Source of the DNA: Dehalococcoidia bacterium
GTDB taxonomy: Bacteria; Chloroflexota; Dehalococcoidia; Dehalococcoidales; E44-bin46
Length of the DNA stretch: 58,519 nucleotides
Assembly: GCA_004376105.1 (NCBI GenBank)
Contig: SOKA01000065.1
Location: forward strand, 1-58,519
Direction: 5' to 3'
Shown: piece after piece, positions 24,119 through 32,662 of the stretch
Position numbering within the stretch: the stretch's first letter is position 1
Layout: each line of letters begins with the position of its first letter
Program-made: the position numbers and the translations under genes
The notes under the pieces: generated by a model
Databases searched by the model: none
The model's input: the letters and a program-made list of their open reading frames with translations, nothing else
What the model was told of the DNA's origin: nothing

Positions 24119-24652
24119 TTAGTTTTCAGTGGGGAGGTAATTTTGCCATTCACTCTGGGTTTGCAGGTAGTGATAGGGGATGTAAAAAGGGATGTTACCG
24201 TGTGGGGGAGAGGGATGGCGAATTAATTTCATCCCGGCTTCGTGTGGTGTTTTGCCTGCCTTACGACGATTACAAGATATACAAGCGCTAGCCACATTTT
24301 CCCAGGTGTGTTGACCACCTCGGTGTCGTGGGATGACATGGTCTAAGGTAAGTTGCCGAGTTTCCTTACCACAATACTGGCAGGTGTAGTGGTCACGATT
24401 GAAAACCTCAAGGCGAGTCAGCTTTCTCTCAGGTCGGGGGCGCTTAATCATATAAGCTATTCGGATTACTGAGGGCAGGGGGAAGATATAATTGGCTGAG
24501 TGGATAAATCCTGAACCATTCTCTAGCATCTCAGCCTTGCGTTGATAAATTAACACTACCGCTCGCCGGGCTCGACATATATTGAGTGGCTCATAATTCT
24601 GATTTAGCACTAGGACAGGAAGATTTATCATGGCTAAGGCTTCTCTATACAT
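24119..24652 (-). CDS. HNH endonuclease family protein
   Basis: This 177-residue protein has an N-terminal PVLVLNQNYEPLNI segment and a C-terminal HNH module: C91-x2-C94, LTLDHVIPRH with D104-H105, WENV with N119, and C124-x2-CN with K131. Metal and catalytic residues are intact. Such stand-alone HNH proteins are common in Gram-positives and actinobacteria, and their biological role is unsettled. Met8 is an alternative start; Met1 is kept because a good promoter ends just ahead of it. It has its own promoter and is separate from the primosome genes upstream. Confidence 0.87.
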   Translation of the reverse strand: MYREALAMINLPVLVLNQNYEPLNICRARRAVVLIYQRKAEMLENGSGFIHSANYIFPLPSVIRIAYMIKRPRPERKLTRLEVFNRDHYTCQYCGKETRQLTLDHVIPRHRGGQHTWENVASACISCNRRKAGKTPHEAGMKLIRHPSPPHGNIPFYIPYHYLQTQSEWQNYLPTEN

Positions 24653-24664
24653 AAAAACTTACTC

Positions 24665-24693
24665 ATTTTACTAAAAAACTTCTGACTATGCAA
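24665..24693 (-). promoter_or_regulatory. Predicted promoter of the HNH gene
   Basis: On the minus strand TTGCAT (24693-24688) and TAAAAT (24670-24665) are 17 bases apart. The predicted start leaves only about six bases before the first ATG. Confidence 0.5.
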
Positions 24694-24710
24694 GCTTGAG
24701 TTTGGGCTTC

Positions 24711-26120
24711 TTAGCTCCGGCTCCCTTTCTTGCCCCGGCGAGGTATTTTCTTTTGGCTAGGCCGTAAATCACCTCGGTAGTCAGGGGCGATAATATTGAA
24801 TACCAGGCTGATTTTAGGGTCTACGAAGCGGGAGCTGATGGGACTATCAATTTCATCCAGTAAACAGCGGGTGGTAATTACTGTTGCCAGCCGGGCATTA
24901 TACCGATAGTTGATAACCTGGTAAAGCTTTTCCTGCGCCCAGGGGGTGGTTGTCTGCTCACCAAAGTCGTCCAGGACGAGTATAGGAGCCGTCTTTACTC
25001 TTTCAAATAGCTGGTCATAGGATACCTTGCTCTCGGGGCTGAAGGTGGAGCGTAGATGGTCAAGGAAATCAGGTACCACCACGAACAAGGCTGGCTCGTT
25101 AGCTTGATAGCGATAATTAGCGATAGCCGCGGCAAGGTGGGTTTTACCACAGCCGTTGACCCCTTGTAATATAAGCCAGCCATCGGGTGATTTGGCAAAG
25201 TCAAGGGCTAGGCGGAATGCCTGCTCCAAGTTCTGGCGCTGTTCTGGCAGCAGATTAACCCGCCTCCAGTCAAATTTGTCAAAGGTCATACTTTTTTGCA
25301 GCTCAAACTCTGGACCCCAGCTATATTCTAATGAGGCTTGTTTTTCCTCAACTACGTATATATGACACAAATCAGGGTCAGTTAGACGGGTGCGTATCCT
25401 TTCCTCTAGCTGTTTAATAGGGATGATAGTAACAATTACGGTAGGCAGTTCACTATTAAAGCGATGATTTAGTAGTTGGTCCAATTTTTCTTTAGCCCAG
25501 GGTGTGCTAGTTTGAGCACCTAAATCATCTAAGATTAATAATGGAGCATTACGCACTTGGTTAAAGAACTCATCATAAGGTATTTCACTATTGGGGCTGA
25601 AGGCAGAACGCAGGTGGTCCAGGAGGTCGGGGGTGGTAATAAAGAAAACAGGATAACTATGGCTAAGGCGCTCGTTGGCGATAGCCGCTGCCAGGTGCGT
25701 CTTGCCACAGCCACCGGGACCAACCAGGATTAACCATCCTTTGGGTTCGCTAGCGAATGTTTTGGCTGCCTGGTAAGCGTGGGCAAATTGCTCCTGGTTG
25801 ATAGGATTCCCGCTTCTCCCTTGAGGGAGTAGGTTGTCAAAGGTGAAGCGAGTTAGCGAGCCCAAGTTACTATATCGTATTAAGCGGGTTTGGCGCTCTT
25901 TATCTAATTCGCCTCGGGTGCAGCGGCAGGCAATAACTCGGTTAAAATCTGGCTTCCCTGAGGGTAGACGAGGATGAACAAATCCTGCCCCTTTGCAAAT
26001 AGGACAGACTGAACCTGGTGGGGCTTCTTCTGGTTCTTCAGCGCCTGACCATATGGCCATATTTTTGCTTGATGTATTTATCTGGGGCTGTCTTTTTAAA
26101 ATCTTGCCTATATGTTCCAT
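24711..26120 (-). CDS. Tandem DnaC-like helicase loader with two AAA+ domains
   Basis: This 469-residue protein has an N-terminal zinc module (C39, C42, C65, C67) and two DnaC/IstB-type AAA+ domains in tandem. Domain 1 has Walker A GPGGCGKT at 134-141, Walker B LLILDDLG at 194-201 and a putative arginine finger at R245. Domain 2 has GVNGCGKT at 320-327, LVLDDFG at 381-387 and R431. Residues 128-231 and 314-417 align without gaps, with 63 of 104 identical by hand count, so this is an internal duplication. Known loaders have one such domain. It follows dnaB and the DnaD-like gene, so loading DnaB is the likely job. The ATG has AAGGAAAAGG upstream and overlaps the DnaD-like gene by 83 bases. Confidence 0.87.
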   Translation of the reverse strand: MEHIGKILKRQPQINTSSKNMAIWSGAEEPEEAPPGSVCPICKGAGFVHPRLPSGKPDFNRVIACRCTRGELDKERQTRLIRYSNLGSLTRFTFDNLLPQGRSGNPINQEQFAHAYQAAKTFASEPKGWLILVGPGGCGKTHLAAAIANERLSHSYPVFFITTPDLLDHLRSAFSPNSEIPYDEFFNQVRNAPLLILDDLGAQTSTPWAKEKLDQLLNHRFNSELPTVIVTIIPIKQLEERIRTRLTDPDLCHIYVVEEKQASLEYSWGPEFELQKSMTFDKFDWRRVNLLPEQRQNLEQAFRLALDFAKSPDGWLILQGVNGCGKTHLAAAIANYRYQANEPALFVVVPDFLDHLRSTFSPESKVSYDQLFERVKTAPILVLDDFGEQTTTPWAQEKLYQVINYRYNARLATVITTRCLLDEIDSPISSRFVDPKISLVFNIIAPDYRGDLRPSQKKIPRRGKKGSRS

Positions 26121-26751
26121 CGCCTTTTCCTTCTGATGACCAGCGCTCTAAAATCCGGGCAATGTATCGCCAGTTTCGTTTGTTAAGCGAAACCGCCTCT
26201 TTGATGGCATCCTTAATCCAGGTTTCAGGGTATAATTTCTCTGCCTCAAGTAGTTCTTCAGCAATCATCGGGGTTAGCATGCCGATGTTCTGTTCATAAA
26301 GGGTGAAGATGTCGGGTTGTTCCTCGGTCTCAATAGACTTTTGTCCCCTAGTTTTTAGCCCAGTAAGGGAAAGCTCACCATTTTGAATTTTAGCCACAAT
26401 CTGTTTATCGTAGTCAGTATTGAGAAAATAAATATCCTGGGGCACTCCATCTCTATCTAATACTATATGAAGGATAGTTCCCCGCCTGGTAGCCATTTCC
26501 AGGGCTTGGCGCAATACCTCGTCTGGAGGCTTGGTTGCTTCCTTGAGGCTGCGCATTAGGCTCGTATTACTTAACAGCTCCCTATAAGTAATGAAGCGGG
26601 GATAGCCTCGTTTGCGGTAAAGTGCCCCAAGAATATGGAGGGTTGTCTTGAGCTCAGTAATGTCGCTGATTTGTGGTAGTAGTGTGCTGAAGAAAAAATT
26701 GGGCAGGGGGGTAAACTGCATCTTGGCTGGGAAACCAGTAAACTGCTTCAT
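26038..26751 (-). CDS. DnaD-domain replication protein
   Basis: This 237-residue protein has a winged-helix-like N-terminus (about 15-110). A C-terminal DnaD/DnaB_2 domain covers about 145-205: IFTLYEQNIGMLTPMIAEEL, then AIKEAVSLNKRNWRYIARILERW. In Gram-positives, DnaD-type proteins remodel DNA at the origin and recruit helicase with its loader. It overlaps dnaB by four bases and the loader by 83, which argues for translational coupling and a shared complex. The ATG at 26751 overlaps the dnaB stop. Confidence 0.87.
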   Translation of the reverse strand: MKQFTGFPAKMQFTPLPNFFFSTLLPQISDITELKTTLHILGALYRKRGYPRFITYRELLSNTSLMRSLKEATKPPDEVLRQALEMATRRGTILHIVLDRDGVPQDIYFLNTDYDKQIVAKIQNGELSLTGLKTRGQKSIETEEQPDIFTLYEQNIGMLTPMIAEELLEAEKLYPETWIKDAIKEAVSLNKRNWRYIARILERWSSEGKGDGTYRQDFKKTAPDKYIKQKYGHMVRR

Positions 26752-28130
26752 AATAATAGACTCGGCTCTTCGTTGGCAATATTTTCGAACTTGGCTAGCT
26801 TAGGTATGAAGCGCAGGTTTCTCTGTCCGGTAGGACCGTTACGATGCTTGCCAATTATGACATCAGCCGGAGGAGGGTAGGTTTCACCTGGATGTGCATC
26901 TTCCCACTCCTTTCGGGTGGCATAATAGACTTCGTCTCGGTAGATAAACAAAACAACATCAGCATCCTGTTCAATGCTGCCGCTTTCACGCAGGTCGGAA
27001 AGTTGAGGTTTATGTGAAGCCCGCCACTCTACAGCTCGGCTGAGCTGGGATACGGCTAGCACTGGCACATTAAGCTCACGAGCTAATCCCTTAAGGGAAC
27101 GAGAGATAAAGCTAATCTCCTGAACCCTGTTTTCTCCTCTGCCATCCCCCTGCATCAGTTGCAGGTAGTCGACAATAATGAGGTTGATGCCACGCTCGTA
27201 GTGGAGTCGTCGAGCTTTGCTTCGCATCTCTACCACCCGGAGTTGAGCAGAATCATCAATATAGATTGGGGCTTCAGAAAGGATGCCGGTGGCATCCATA
27301 ATCCGTTTTTCATCCTCTTCATCGTGAAGTCCGAGACGAACCCGCCTTGAACTGACTCCAGATTCACTGGATAGCAAGCGTAGCACCAATGGCTCCCGTG
27401 CCATCTCTAGGTTGAACAGAGCCACGCAAGCTCTCTGCTCCACGGCAGCATTTCTGGCGATGTTAAGAGCTAGGCTGGTTTTGCCCATGCTGGGTCTACC
27501 AGCAATGATAATTAAGTCAGAGCGCTGGAATCCGCCTAGAAATTCATCTAGCCCGGTAAAACCTGACAGCACATAGGGGATTGCCTCAGGGTAGCCTTCT
27601 TCGGTAGCTGGGCTGGGAGCAGCAGTTTCAAAATACTTGTCTAGCACCTGGCGGATAGGGACTAGGTCTCGGGTGAATTGCCCCCGACGCAGTCTGAATA
27701 GGGTATCCTCAGCCCGACTAAGGCTGGCATCAACATTAGGGTCAGCTTCATAACCGATATCCGCAATTTGGTTAGCGGCCTTAATAAGGTGGCGCATTAC
27801 CGATAAGCGATAAACAATTTGAGCATAATGCTCAATATCGAGCGAGGTAGGGACTATGGATATTAGGTGGCTTAAATAGGCGGCACCGCCACATGGCTCT
27901 AGTTTATTCTGGCGGTCTAACTCTTGAGCCACTGTAATTTGGTTTATAGCCTCATTGCGCTGGTAAAGCGATAGGCAAGCCCCGTATATCCATTGATTTT
28001 GTTCGCTGTAGAAGTCTGGCTGCTGAAGGAGGGTAGCAATTCTATAGATTGCTGTGCCCTCTATCAGGAGTGAGCCGATTACTGCTTCCTCAGCATTAAT
28101 ATCATGCGGGGGCAACTTTTCACCATACAA
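26748..28130 (-). CDS. dnaB: Replicative DNA helicase
   Basis: This 460-residue hexameric helicase unwinds DNA ahead of the fork. The N-terminal collar (PPHDINAEEAVIGSLLIE) is followed by the RecA-like domain with Walker A GRPSMGKT at 211-218, LIIVDYLQLM as Walker B, and LSDLRESGSIEQDADVV. No intein is present. It starts one base after the rplI stop, in the bacterial rplI-dnaB order. Confidence 0.97.
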   Translation of the reverse strand: MYGEKLPPHDINAEEAVIGSLLIEGTAIYRIATLLQQPDFYSEQNQWIYGACLSLYQRNEAINQITVAQELDRQNKLEPCGGAAYLSHLISIVPTSLDIEHYAQIVYRLSVMRHLIKAANQIADIGYEADPNVDASLSRAEDTLFRLRRGQFTRDLVPIRQVLDKYFETAAPSPATEEGYPEAIPYVLSGFTGLDEFLGGFQRSDLIIIAGRPSMGKTSLALNIARNAAVEQRACVALFNLEMAREPLVLRLLSSESGVSSRRVRLGLHDEEDEKRIMDATGILSEAPIYIDDSAQLRVVEMRSKARRLHYERGINLIIVDYLQLMQGDGRGENRVQEISFISRSLKGLARELNVPVLAVSQLSRAVEWRASHKPQLSDLRESGSIEQDADVVLFIYRDEVYYATRKEWEDAHPGETYPPPADVIIGKHRNGPTGQRNLRFIPKLAKFENIANEEPSLLL

Positions 28131-28131
28131 T

Positions 28132-28581
28132 TTAGTCCCTCTCCTCGGCGGTAACTGTAACCTTTATTCTGGGCATTATATCCTTAGCTAATCTAATAGC
28201 TACTTCATAGCTACCGAGCTGATGGATAGGTTCAGCTAACTCTATTTTCCTCTTGTCAACAGCTAACCCGGCACTGCTTTGCAACTCAGCAGCAATATCG
28301 GCGCTGGTAATCGAGCCATACAATCGGTCTTTAGCTCCGACTCGAGCTTTTAGGATGACCTCCTTTTCTTCTAGCTGATGGGCCAGCTCAACTAATGCCT
28401 CATCTGTTTGGTTCTGGGCGATTAATTTGGGCTGTGCTTCTATCCGACTAGTAGCTGGAGAATTAGCTAATAGGGCTAGCTTTTTGGGTATAAGAAAGTT
28501 CCTGCCGTAGCCATTAGCTACCTCTTTTATCTCACCAGCTCTACCCACATTAGGCACATCCTCTAAGAAAATAACCCTCAT
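28132..28581 (-). CDS. rplI: Ribosomal protein bL9
   Basis: This 149-residue protein of the large subunit has the N-terminal RNA-binding domain MRVIFLEDVPNVGRAGEIKEVANGYGRNFLIPKKLA, a connecting helix, and a C-terminal domain with GSITSADIA. The frame opens 17 codons earlier, but the ATG at 28581 has AGAGAGG upstream and is the universal family start. It lies between trxB and dnaB. Confidence 0.96.
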   Translation of the reverse strand: MRVIFLEDVPNVGRAGEIKEVANGYGRNFLIPKKLALLANSPATSRIEAQPKLIAQNQTDEALVELAHQLEEKEVILKARVGAKDRLYGSITSADIAAELQSSAGLAVDKRKIELAEPIHQLGSYEVAIRLAKDIMPRIKVTVTAEERD

Positions 28582-28634
28582 AACCTCTCTTTTTTCATTA
28601 TACTTCACTTGGTGATAAAGTAAAAGCCTCAATC

Positions 28635-29552
28635 CTATTGGGTGATGAACTTTTCAGCATAAAAAGCGGCGGTAGCCCCGTCTCCGGCAGCGGTTACTGC
28701 TTGCCGGGCAGAGTTGCGACGTATATCACCAGCAGCAAAAATACCGGGTATTTCGGTCTCCATCTTGTCGTTGGTGATGACATAGCCGCCGTCGTCTAAT
28801 GGTAAAACACCCTTGAGGTAGTCTGTACCAGGCTTAAGCCCGATAGATATAAAGACCCCGGCTATCTCAAGGCTAGATTTCTCTCCTGTTTTTACCTGGC
28901 GAAGCTTGATTCTTCTAACTGAATTTTCACCCTCAATTTCCTCAGCCACGGTATCCCACAGGAATTCTATTTTAGGCTCGGAGAAGGCTTTCTCTTGAAT
29001 AATACCACTGGCGCGGAGTTGGTTGCGGCGGTGTATCACTGTGACCCTGGAGGCAAACTTAGTGAGGTGGAGGGCTTCAGTAATTGCGGCATTGCCACCA
29101 CCGACTACGGCTACTGGCTTCTCTTTGAAGAAGGGGGCATCGCAGGTAGCGCAGTAGGATACCCCCTTACCAATAAATTCTTCTTCTCCAGGTATGCCCA
29201 ATTTGCGTCGTTCCGAGCCACTGGCTATAATCACCGCTTTAGCTATAAAGTTGCCTTCAGTGGTCTTTATCACTATTTGCTTTTCTTGAGGCTCGACGCC
29301 AGTAACCTCGGCAATAACAGTTTTTAGCCCGTATTTTGTTGCCTGGCGGTGCATTAACTGACCCAGTTCAAAGCCGCTAATGCCTTCAGGAAAACCGGGA
29401 TAGTTGTCTACTTGCTCAGCATCTACTATCTGACCGCCAACCACCCCCTTTTCTATAAGCAGGCTATTGAGCCTGGCTCTTGAAGTGTAAAGTCCAGCGG
29501 TAAGCCCAGCCGGACCACCGCCAATAATAACTACCTTATATTCTCTGTTCAC
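28635..29552 (-). CDS. trxB: Thioredoxin reductase
   Basis: This 305-residue flavoprotein transfers electrons from NADPH to thioredoxin. The FAD motif GGGPAG is at residues 11-16, the redox pair C134/C137 in CATC, and the nucleotide motif GGGNAA at 151-156, with the FAD-closing GIFAAGDIRR near the C-terminus. The start is GTG with only a weak ribosome site. It lies 61 bases after the activase gene and could be read with it. Confidence 0.95.
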   Translation of the reverse strand: MNREYKVVIIGGGPAGLTAGLYTSRARLNSLLIEKGVVGGQIVDAEQVDNYPGFPEGISGFELGQLMHRQATKYGLKTVIAEVTGVEPQEKQIVIKTTEGNFIAKAVIIASGSERRKLGIPGEEEFIGKGVSYCATCDAPFFKEKPVAVVGGGNAAITEALHLTKFASRVTVIHRRNQLRASGIIQEKAFSEPKIEFLWDTVAEEIEGENSVRRIKLRQVKTGEKSSLEIAGVFISIGLKPGTDYLKGVLPLDDGGYVITNDKMETEIPGIFAAGDIRRNSARQAVTAAGDGATAAFYAEKFITQ

Positions 29553-29613
29553 GGTTTAATCTCTACTGACAGCATCGACAGCAATTATCATCTATTTCCT
29601 CGATTGAAAATTC

Positions 29614-30579
29614 TTAGTTGCTTGGGCTTCTTTCCCACAGGTCGCAACGACCTCCCCACTGGGCAAGAACCTGACCATTAAGGGAAATTTGGGCTATCTC
29701 ACATAGGTTAGGACAGGCTTTGCACTCAAATGAGGAGATATGATACCTTACCTCGCTTACCTTAAATCCCTTGAACTTGCTTCCATTATTGCTACCTACC
29801 ATCTCTTCATGCGCCAGTGAGGCGGCACCTATTGCCCCCATGAGCTCATGGTGAGGGGGGACAATGACCTCGGTATTAAGCTCTTCTTGAAGTGCCTTTA
29901 CTATAGCCTGATTAAAGGCAACCCCGCCCTGAAATACTACGGGGGGTTTAATATCCTTGCCTAAGCCAACATTATTGAGGTAATTGCGCACTAATGCCCG
30001 GCACAGACCATAGAGAATATCCTCAGTGCGATGCCCCATTTGTTGTTTGTGTATCATGTCTGATTCAGCAAAAACTGTGCATCGCCCAGCAATGCGCACC
30101 GGTGTATTGCTATTCAGCGCCCGCTTGGCGAACTCCTCAATACTTATATTGAGACGCAGTGCCTGGTGGTCAAGGAAGCTACCGGTGCCGGCAGCACATA
30201 CGGTATTCATGCCGAAGTCAGTTACTATCCCATCCCTAATAATGATAATCTTGCTATCTTGCCCTCCAATTTCAATGATGGTTTGCACCTCAGGAATATA
30301 GTGCAAGGTAGCCACAGCATGGCTGGTAATCTCGTTCTTGACTAAATCAGCGCCGACGATAACCCCAGCTAAGTAGCGAGCACTCCCAGTGGTAGCCACA
30401 CCACAAATATTAACATCTTTAGGCAGTTGCTGTTTGATTTGTTTCAGCCCTTGCTGCACCATTTGGATAGGCTTGCCTTGTGTCAGCAGGTAGATGTGGG
30501 TAATAAGCTCATCATCTCTACCTACCACAGCCAACTTGGTGGTTACTGAGCCAACATCAATACCCAGATAGGCTTCCAT
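29614..30579 (-). CDS. Acyl-CoA dehydratase activase-type ATPase (BadF/BadG/HgdC family)
   Basis: This 321-residue ASKHA ATPase has the phosphate loop GIDVGSVTTK at 6-15. C128 (NTVCAAGTGSFLD) and C167 (GRCTVFAESD) match the cysteines that hold the single 4Fe-4S cluster between two HgdC-type subunits. A C-terminal extension adds CKACPNLC and a final GGRCDLW, a second cysteine site absent from the shortest homologues. The family drives ATP-dependent low-potential electron transfer. It starts in a TAATG overlap with the upstream COG3581-like gene. No dehydratase A/B subunits are present, so the electron acceptor is unknown. Confidence 0.88.
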   Translation of the reverse strand: MEAYLGIDVGSVTTKLAVVGRDDELITHIYLLTQGKPIQMVQQGLKQIKQQLPKDVNICGVATTGSARYLAGVIVGADLVKNEITSHAVATLHYIPEVQTIIEIGGQDSKIIIIRDGIVTDFGMNTVCAAGTGSFLDHQALRLNISIEEFAKRALNSNTPVRIAGRCTVFAESDMIHKQQMGHRTEDILYGLCRALVRNYLNNVGLGKDIKPPVVFQGGVAFNQAIVKALQEELNTEVIVPPHHELMGAIGAASLAHEEMVGSNNGSKFKGFKVSEVRYHISSFECKACPNLCEIAQISLNGQVLAQWGGRCDLWERSPSN

Positions 30580-31682
30580 TAACTTTCCTTATGTTGAGTG
30601 TTATTGCGTGCTCGTCGCTTGCTTTTCAACAGGTCAACAAATGCCTCTAGCCTGGTTAACATACCTGTCTTGTTTATTTGCTCGTCACAAAGTACGGGTA
30701 GCACCGGGATATTTTCCTTAGTTGATGGCATGATATTTTGAGCTACTATTTCAGGCATGCAGGTGAATGGGGCTAGGTGAATTAAGCCGTCATACTCTTT
30801 GGCGTGGAGCACCTTTTCCCCCACTGATTCCCAGCCATCACCACCAATATCCCGCTTGAGGTAGGGTAGAGCTGCCTTATGAATCTTGCTTTTCTCGTCC
30901 AAACCCAGGGAATTAAAAAACAGACTGAATTTAGCCCACTCTGAGATGAAGGTTCTCCGTCTTACCTCTACCCCCAGCTTACCCAACTCGCTCTCTATAT
31001 TTAGATTGGAGAACGGCTCCAGCACCACGTAGAACTCCCCTATTATACCCACTATCAGTGGTTTAGTCTGTGTATCCTTAGCTACATGATTAAGCTGGTC
31101 AATGTAGTCTATTTGCACCTTCTTCAGGGTATTATAATCATCTGCGTTATCAATAGCCTCGATTGCTTTAGCATATAGCTGATTGGCTGTTCCCTTTATC
31201 AGCTCTACAGCACGCACTTTTTGCACCACTCGCTCTATTTTATCCATGGCAATTTGCTTAGCCACAGCAAAGCGAAGGGCTGATATAACCTTAAACCAGG
31301 AGGCATTATTTGACAAGCGCTTAATTAATTTGGGTAAGCCGAATAGCTTGTGTTCCGACATGCTCAAGCCAATCATTTCAAAATTATATCCTAGGTCACG
31401 AAGAATTTGCTCCTGTATCTTAGCATAGTAGCCTAGGCGACAGATGCCGGCGCCGCCAGCTATAACCAGGGTGTCTGCCCCCATCTCGCAGGCTTCAATC
31501 AGGTTACCTAGGCTCATTTTGAATGGGAGGCATAACCCTTCAGGGGAGTACTTGACACCTAGGGATAGGGTGCGCTGGTTATTGGCTGGTGGTATTATCA
31601 GGTTACCACCAAGCCCAAGCTTTTGAACCCAAGCTTTAATGGTTATATATAGATTACCCAGATGAGATGTGGCTATGCGCAT
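30579..31682 (-). CDS. Acyl-CoA dehydratase activase-associated protein, COG3581-like
   Basis: This 367-residue protein matches the HgdB-like partner family of activases. It contains EGLCLPFKMSLGNLIEACEMGADTL-type and GGAGICRLGYY segments with likely cluster cysteines, a PFTCMPEIVAQNIMPS motif, and an ending like VLCDEQINKTGMLTRLEAFVDLL. In many bacteria this region is one part of a very long fused protein; here it is separate. It overlaps the upstream DUF2229 gene by ten bases. The role of the set is unproven; reduction of a small, possibly CoA-linked, substrate is inferred from family. Confidence 0.8.
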   Translation of the reverse strand: MRIATSHLGNLYITIKAWVQKLGLGGNLIIPPANNQRTLSLGVKYSPEGLCLPFKMSLGNLIEACEMGADTLVIAGGAGICRLGYYAKIQEQILRDLGYNFEMIGLSMSEHKLFGLPKLIKRLSNNASWFKVISALRFAVAKQIAMDKIERVVQKVRAVELIKGTANQLYAKAIEAIDNADDYNTLKKVQIDYIDQLNHVAKDTQTKPLIVGIIGEFYVVLEPFSNLNIESELGKLGVEVRRRTFISEWAKFSLFFNSLGLDEKSKIHKAALPYLKRDIGGDGWESVGEKVLHAKEYDGLIHLAPFTCMPEIVAQNIMPSTKENIPVLPVLCDEQINKTGMLTRLEAFVDLLKSKRRARNNTQHKES

Positions 31683-32662
31683 ACTTCTATCTGCCTTCTT
31701 TTCCTTCTGTTTATCATATCAAGGAAGGCTTCCCGCCTAGTAGCTATGCCGCCTTCAGTGGTGTGTTCTTCTAGGGTAAGGCTTATAAAGGGGGTAGCTT
31801 TTAGCTTGACTGCCCGTCGATGTACCATATCCATCATTAGCGAATCAGGTCCACAACCAAAGGTCATTAGGCCAATAACACCATCAGCTTCGCTTTCTAG
31901 GTAATGCCCTCCGGCACCTGCTACTTCATCCTCGTATGTCCAGTGGGCTTTGCCTACTAATCTAGCTGTGGCTGATTCAAGCTCCTCAGTGGTGAGCATC
32001 TCCGGTGTTAACACCTTATTATGAGTCTCCTCAAGTCGGTAGATGAGGCGGTGACTTATATGTTCATCATAGAGGATATAGGGGTGACCAATGAGGGCAA
32101 TGGTGGCTTGTGTTGAAGTTGGTGCTTTTGGCTCAACTTCGCCCGCCATCTTGGCTATTGCCTGGGGAGGAGTTAAGCCTTGACTGGACATTAGCTGTCG
32201 GTATTCCAGGTGGGCTTGCCAAGCAGCTAGGCTAGCTTGCCTGACCTTAAGTGGATTCCAGGTAAGACGCTGCCCCAGTTTATAAATAGCTTGATACAGG
32301 TGGCGCTTCCCTTTATTAATATCTATGTCTATATCTAGGATAGGGGGCGATTCGGGAATAACTGCTTTGGTCATATCAGGTAAGCCAAGAAACTTGGAAC
32401 AGTTATAAGCCTTCCTTTTCACACTGCGGATGGCAGGGATAAAAATATAGTCGCATTTTTCTACTAGGGAAAGAACATGACCCAAAAAAATCTTTACTGG
32501 CAAACAGGTATCAGCTACTACCCGGGATGAGCCTGAGGAGAACATAGTCTGAGTGGTTGGTAATGAAACTACCACTTCTGCCCCTAGTTCCTCAAAGAAG
32601 GCCTTCCACATAGGGTAGTATTGGTAGTAGAGTAAAGCTCTGGGGATACCCACCTTAATCAT
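31673..32662 (-). CDS. DUF2229/COG3580 activase-associated protein
   Basis: This 329-residue protein opens with KVGIPRALLYYQYYPMWKAFFEELG, as DUF2229 proteins do. Likely cluster cysteines are in ADTCLPVKIFLGH, YNCSKFLG and FGCGPDSLMMD, and it ends EEHTTEGGIATRREAFLDM. It looks like a paralogue of the neighbouring COG3581-like protein, with the same end motif. Four-base overlap with the M20 gene upstream and ten-base overlap downstream indicate tight coupling and stoichiometric partners. Confidence 0.82.
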   Translation of the reverse strand: MIKVGIPRALLYYQYYPMWKAFFEELGAEVVVSLPTTQTMFSSGSSRVVADTCLPVKIFLGHVLSLVEKCDYIFIPAIRSVKRKAYNCSKFLGLPDMTKAVIPESPPILDIDIDINKGKRHLYQAIYKLGQRLTWNPLKVRQASLAAWQAHLEYRQLMSSQGLTPPQAIAKMAGEVEPKAPTSTQATIALIGHPYILYDEHISHRLIYRLEETHNKVLTPEMLTTEELESATARLVGKAHWTYEDEVAGAGGHYLESEADGVIGLMTFGCGPDSLMMDMVHRRAVKLKATPFISLTLEEHTTEGGIATRREAFLDMINRRKRRQIEVCA

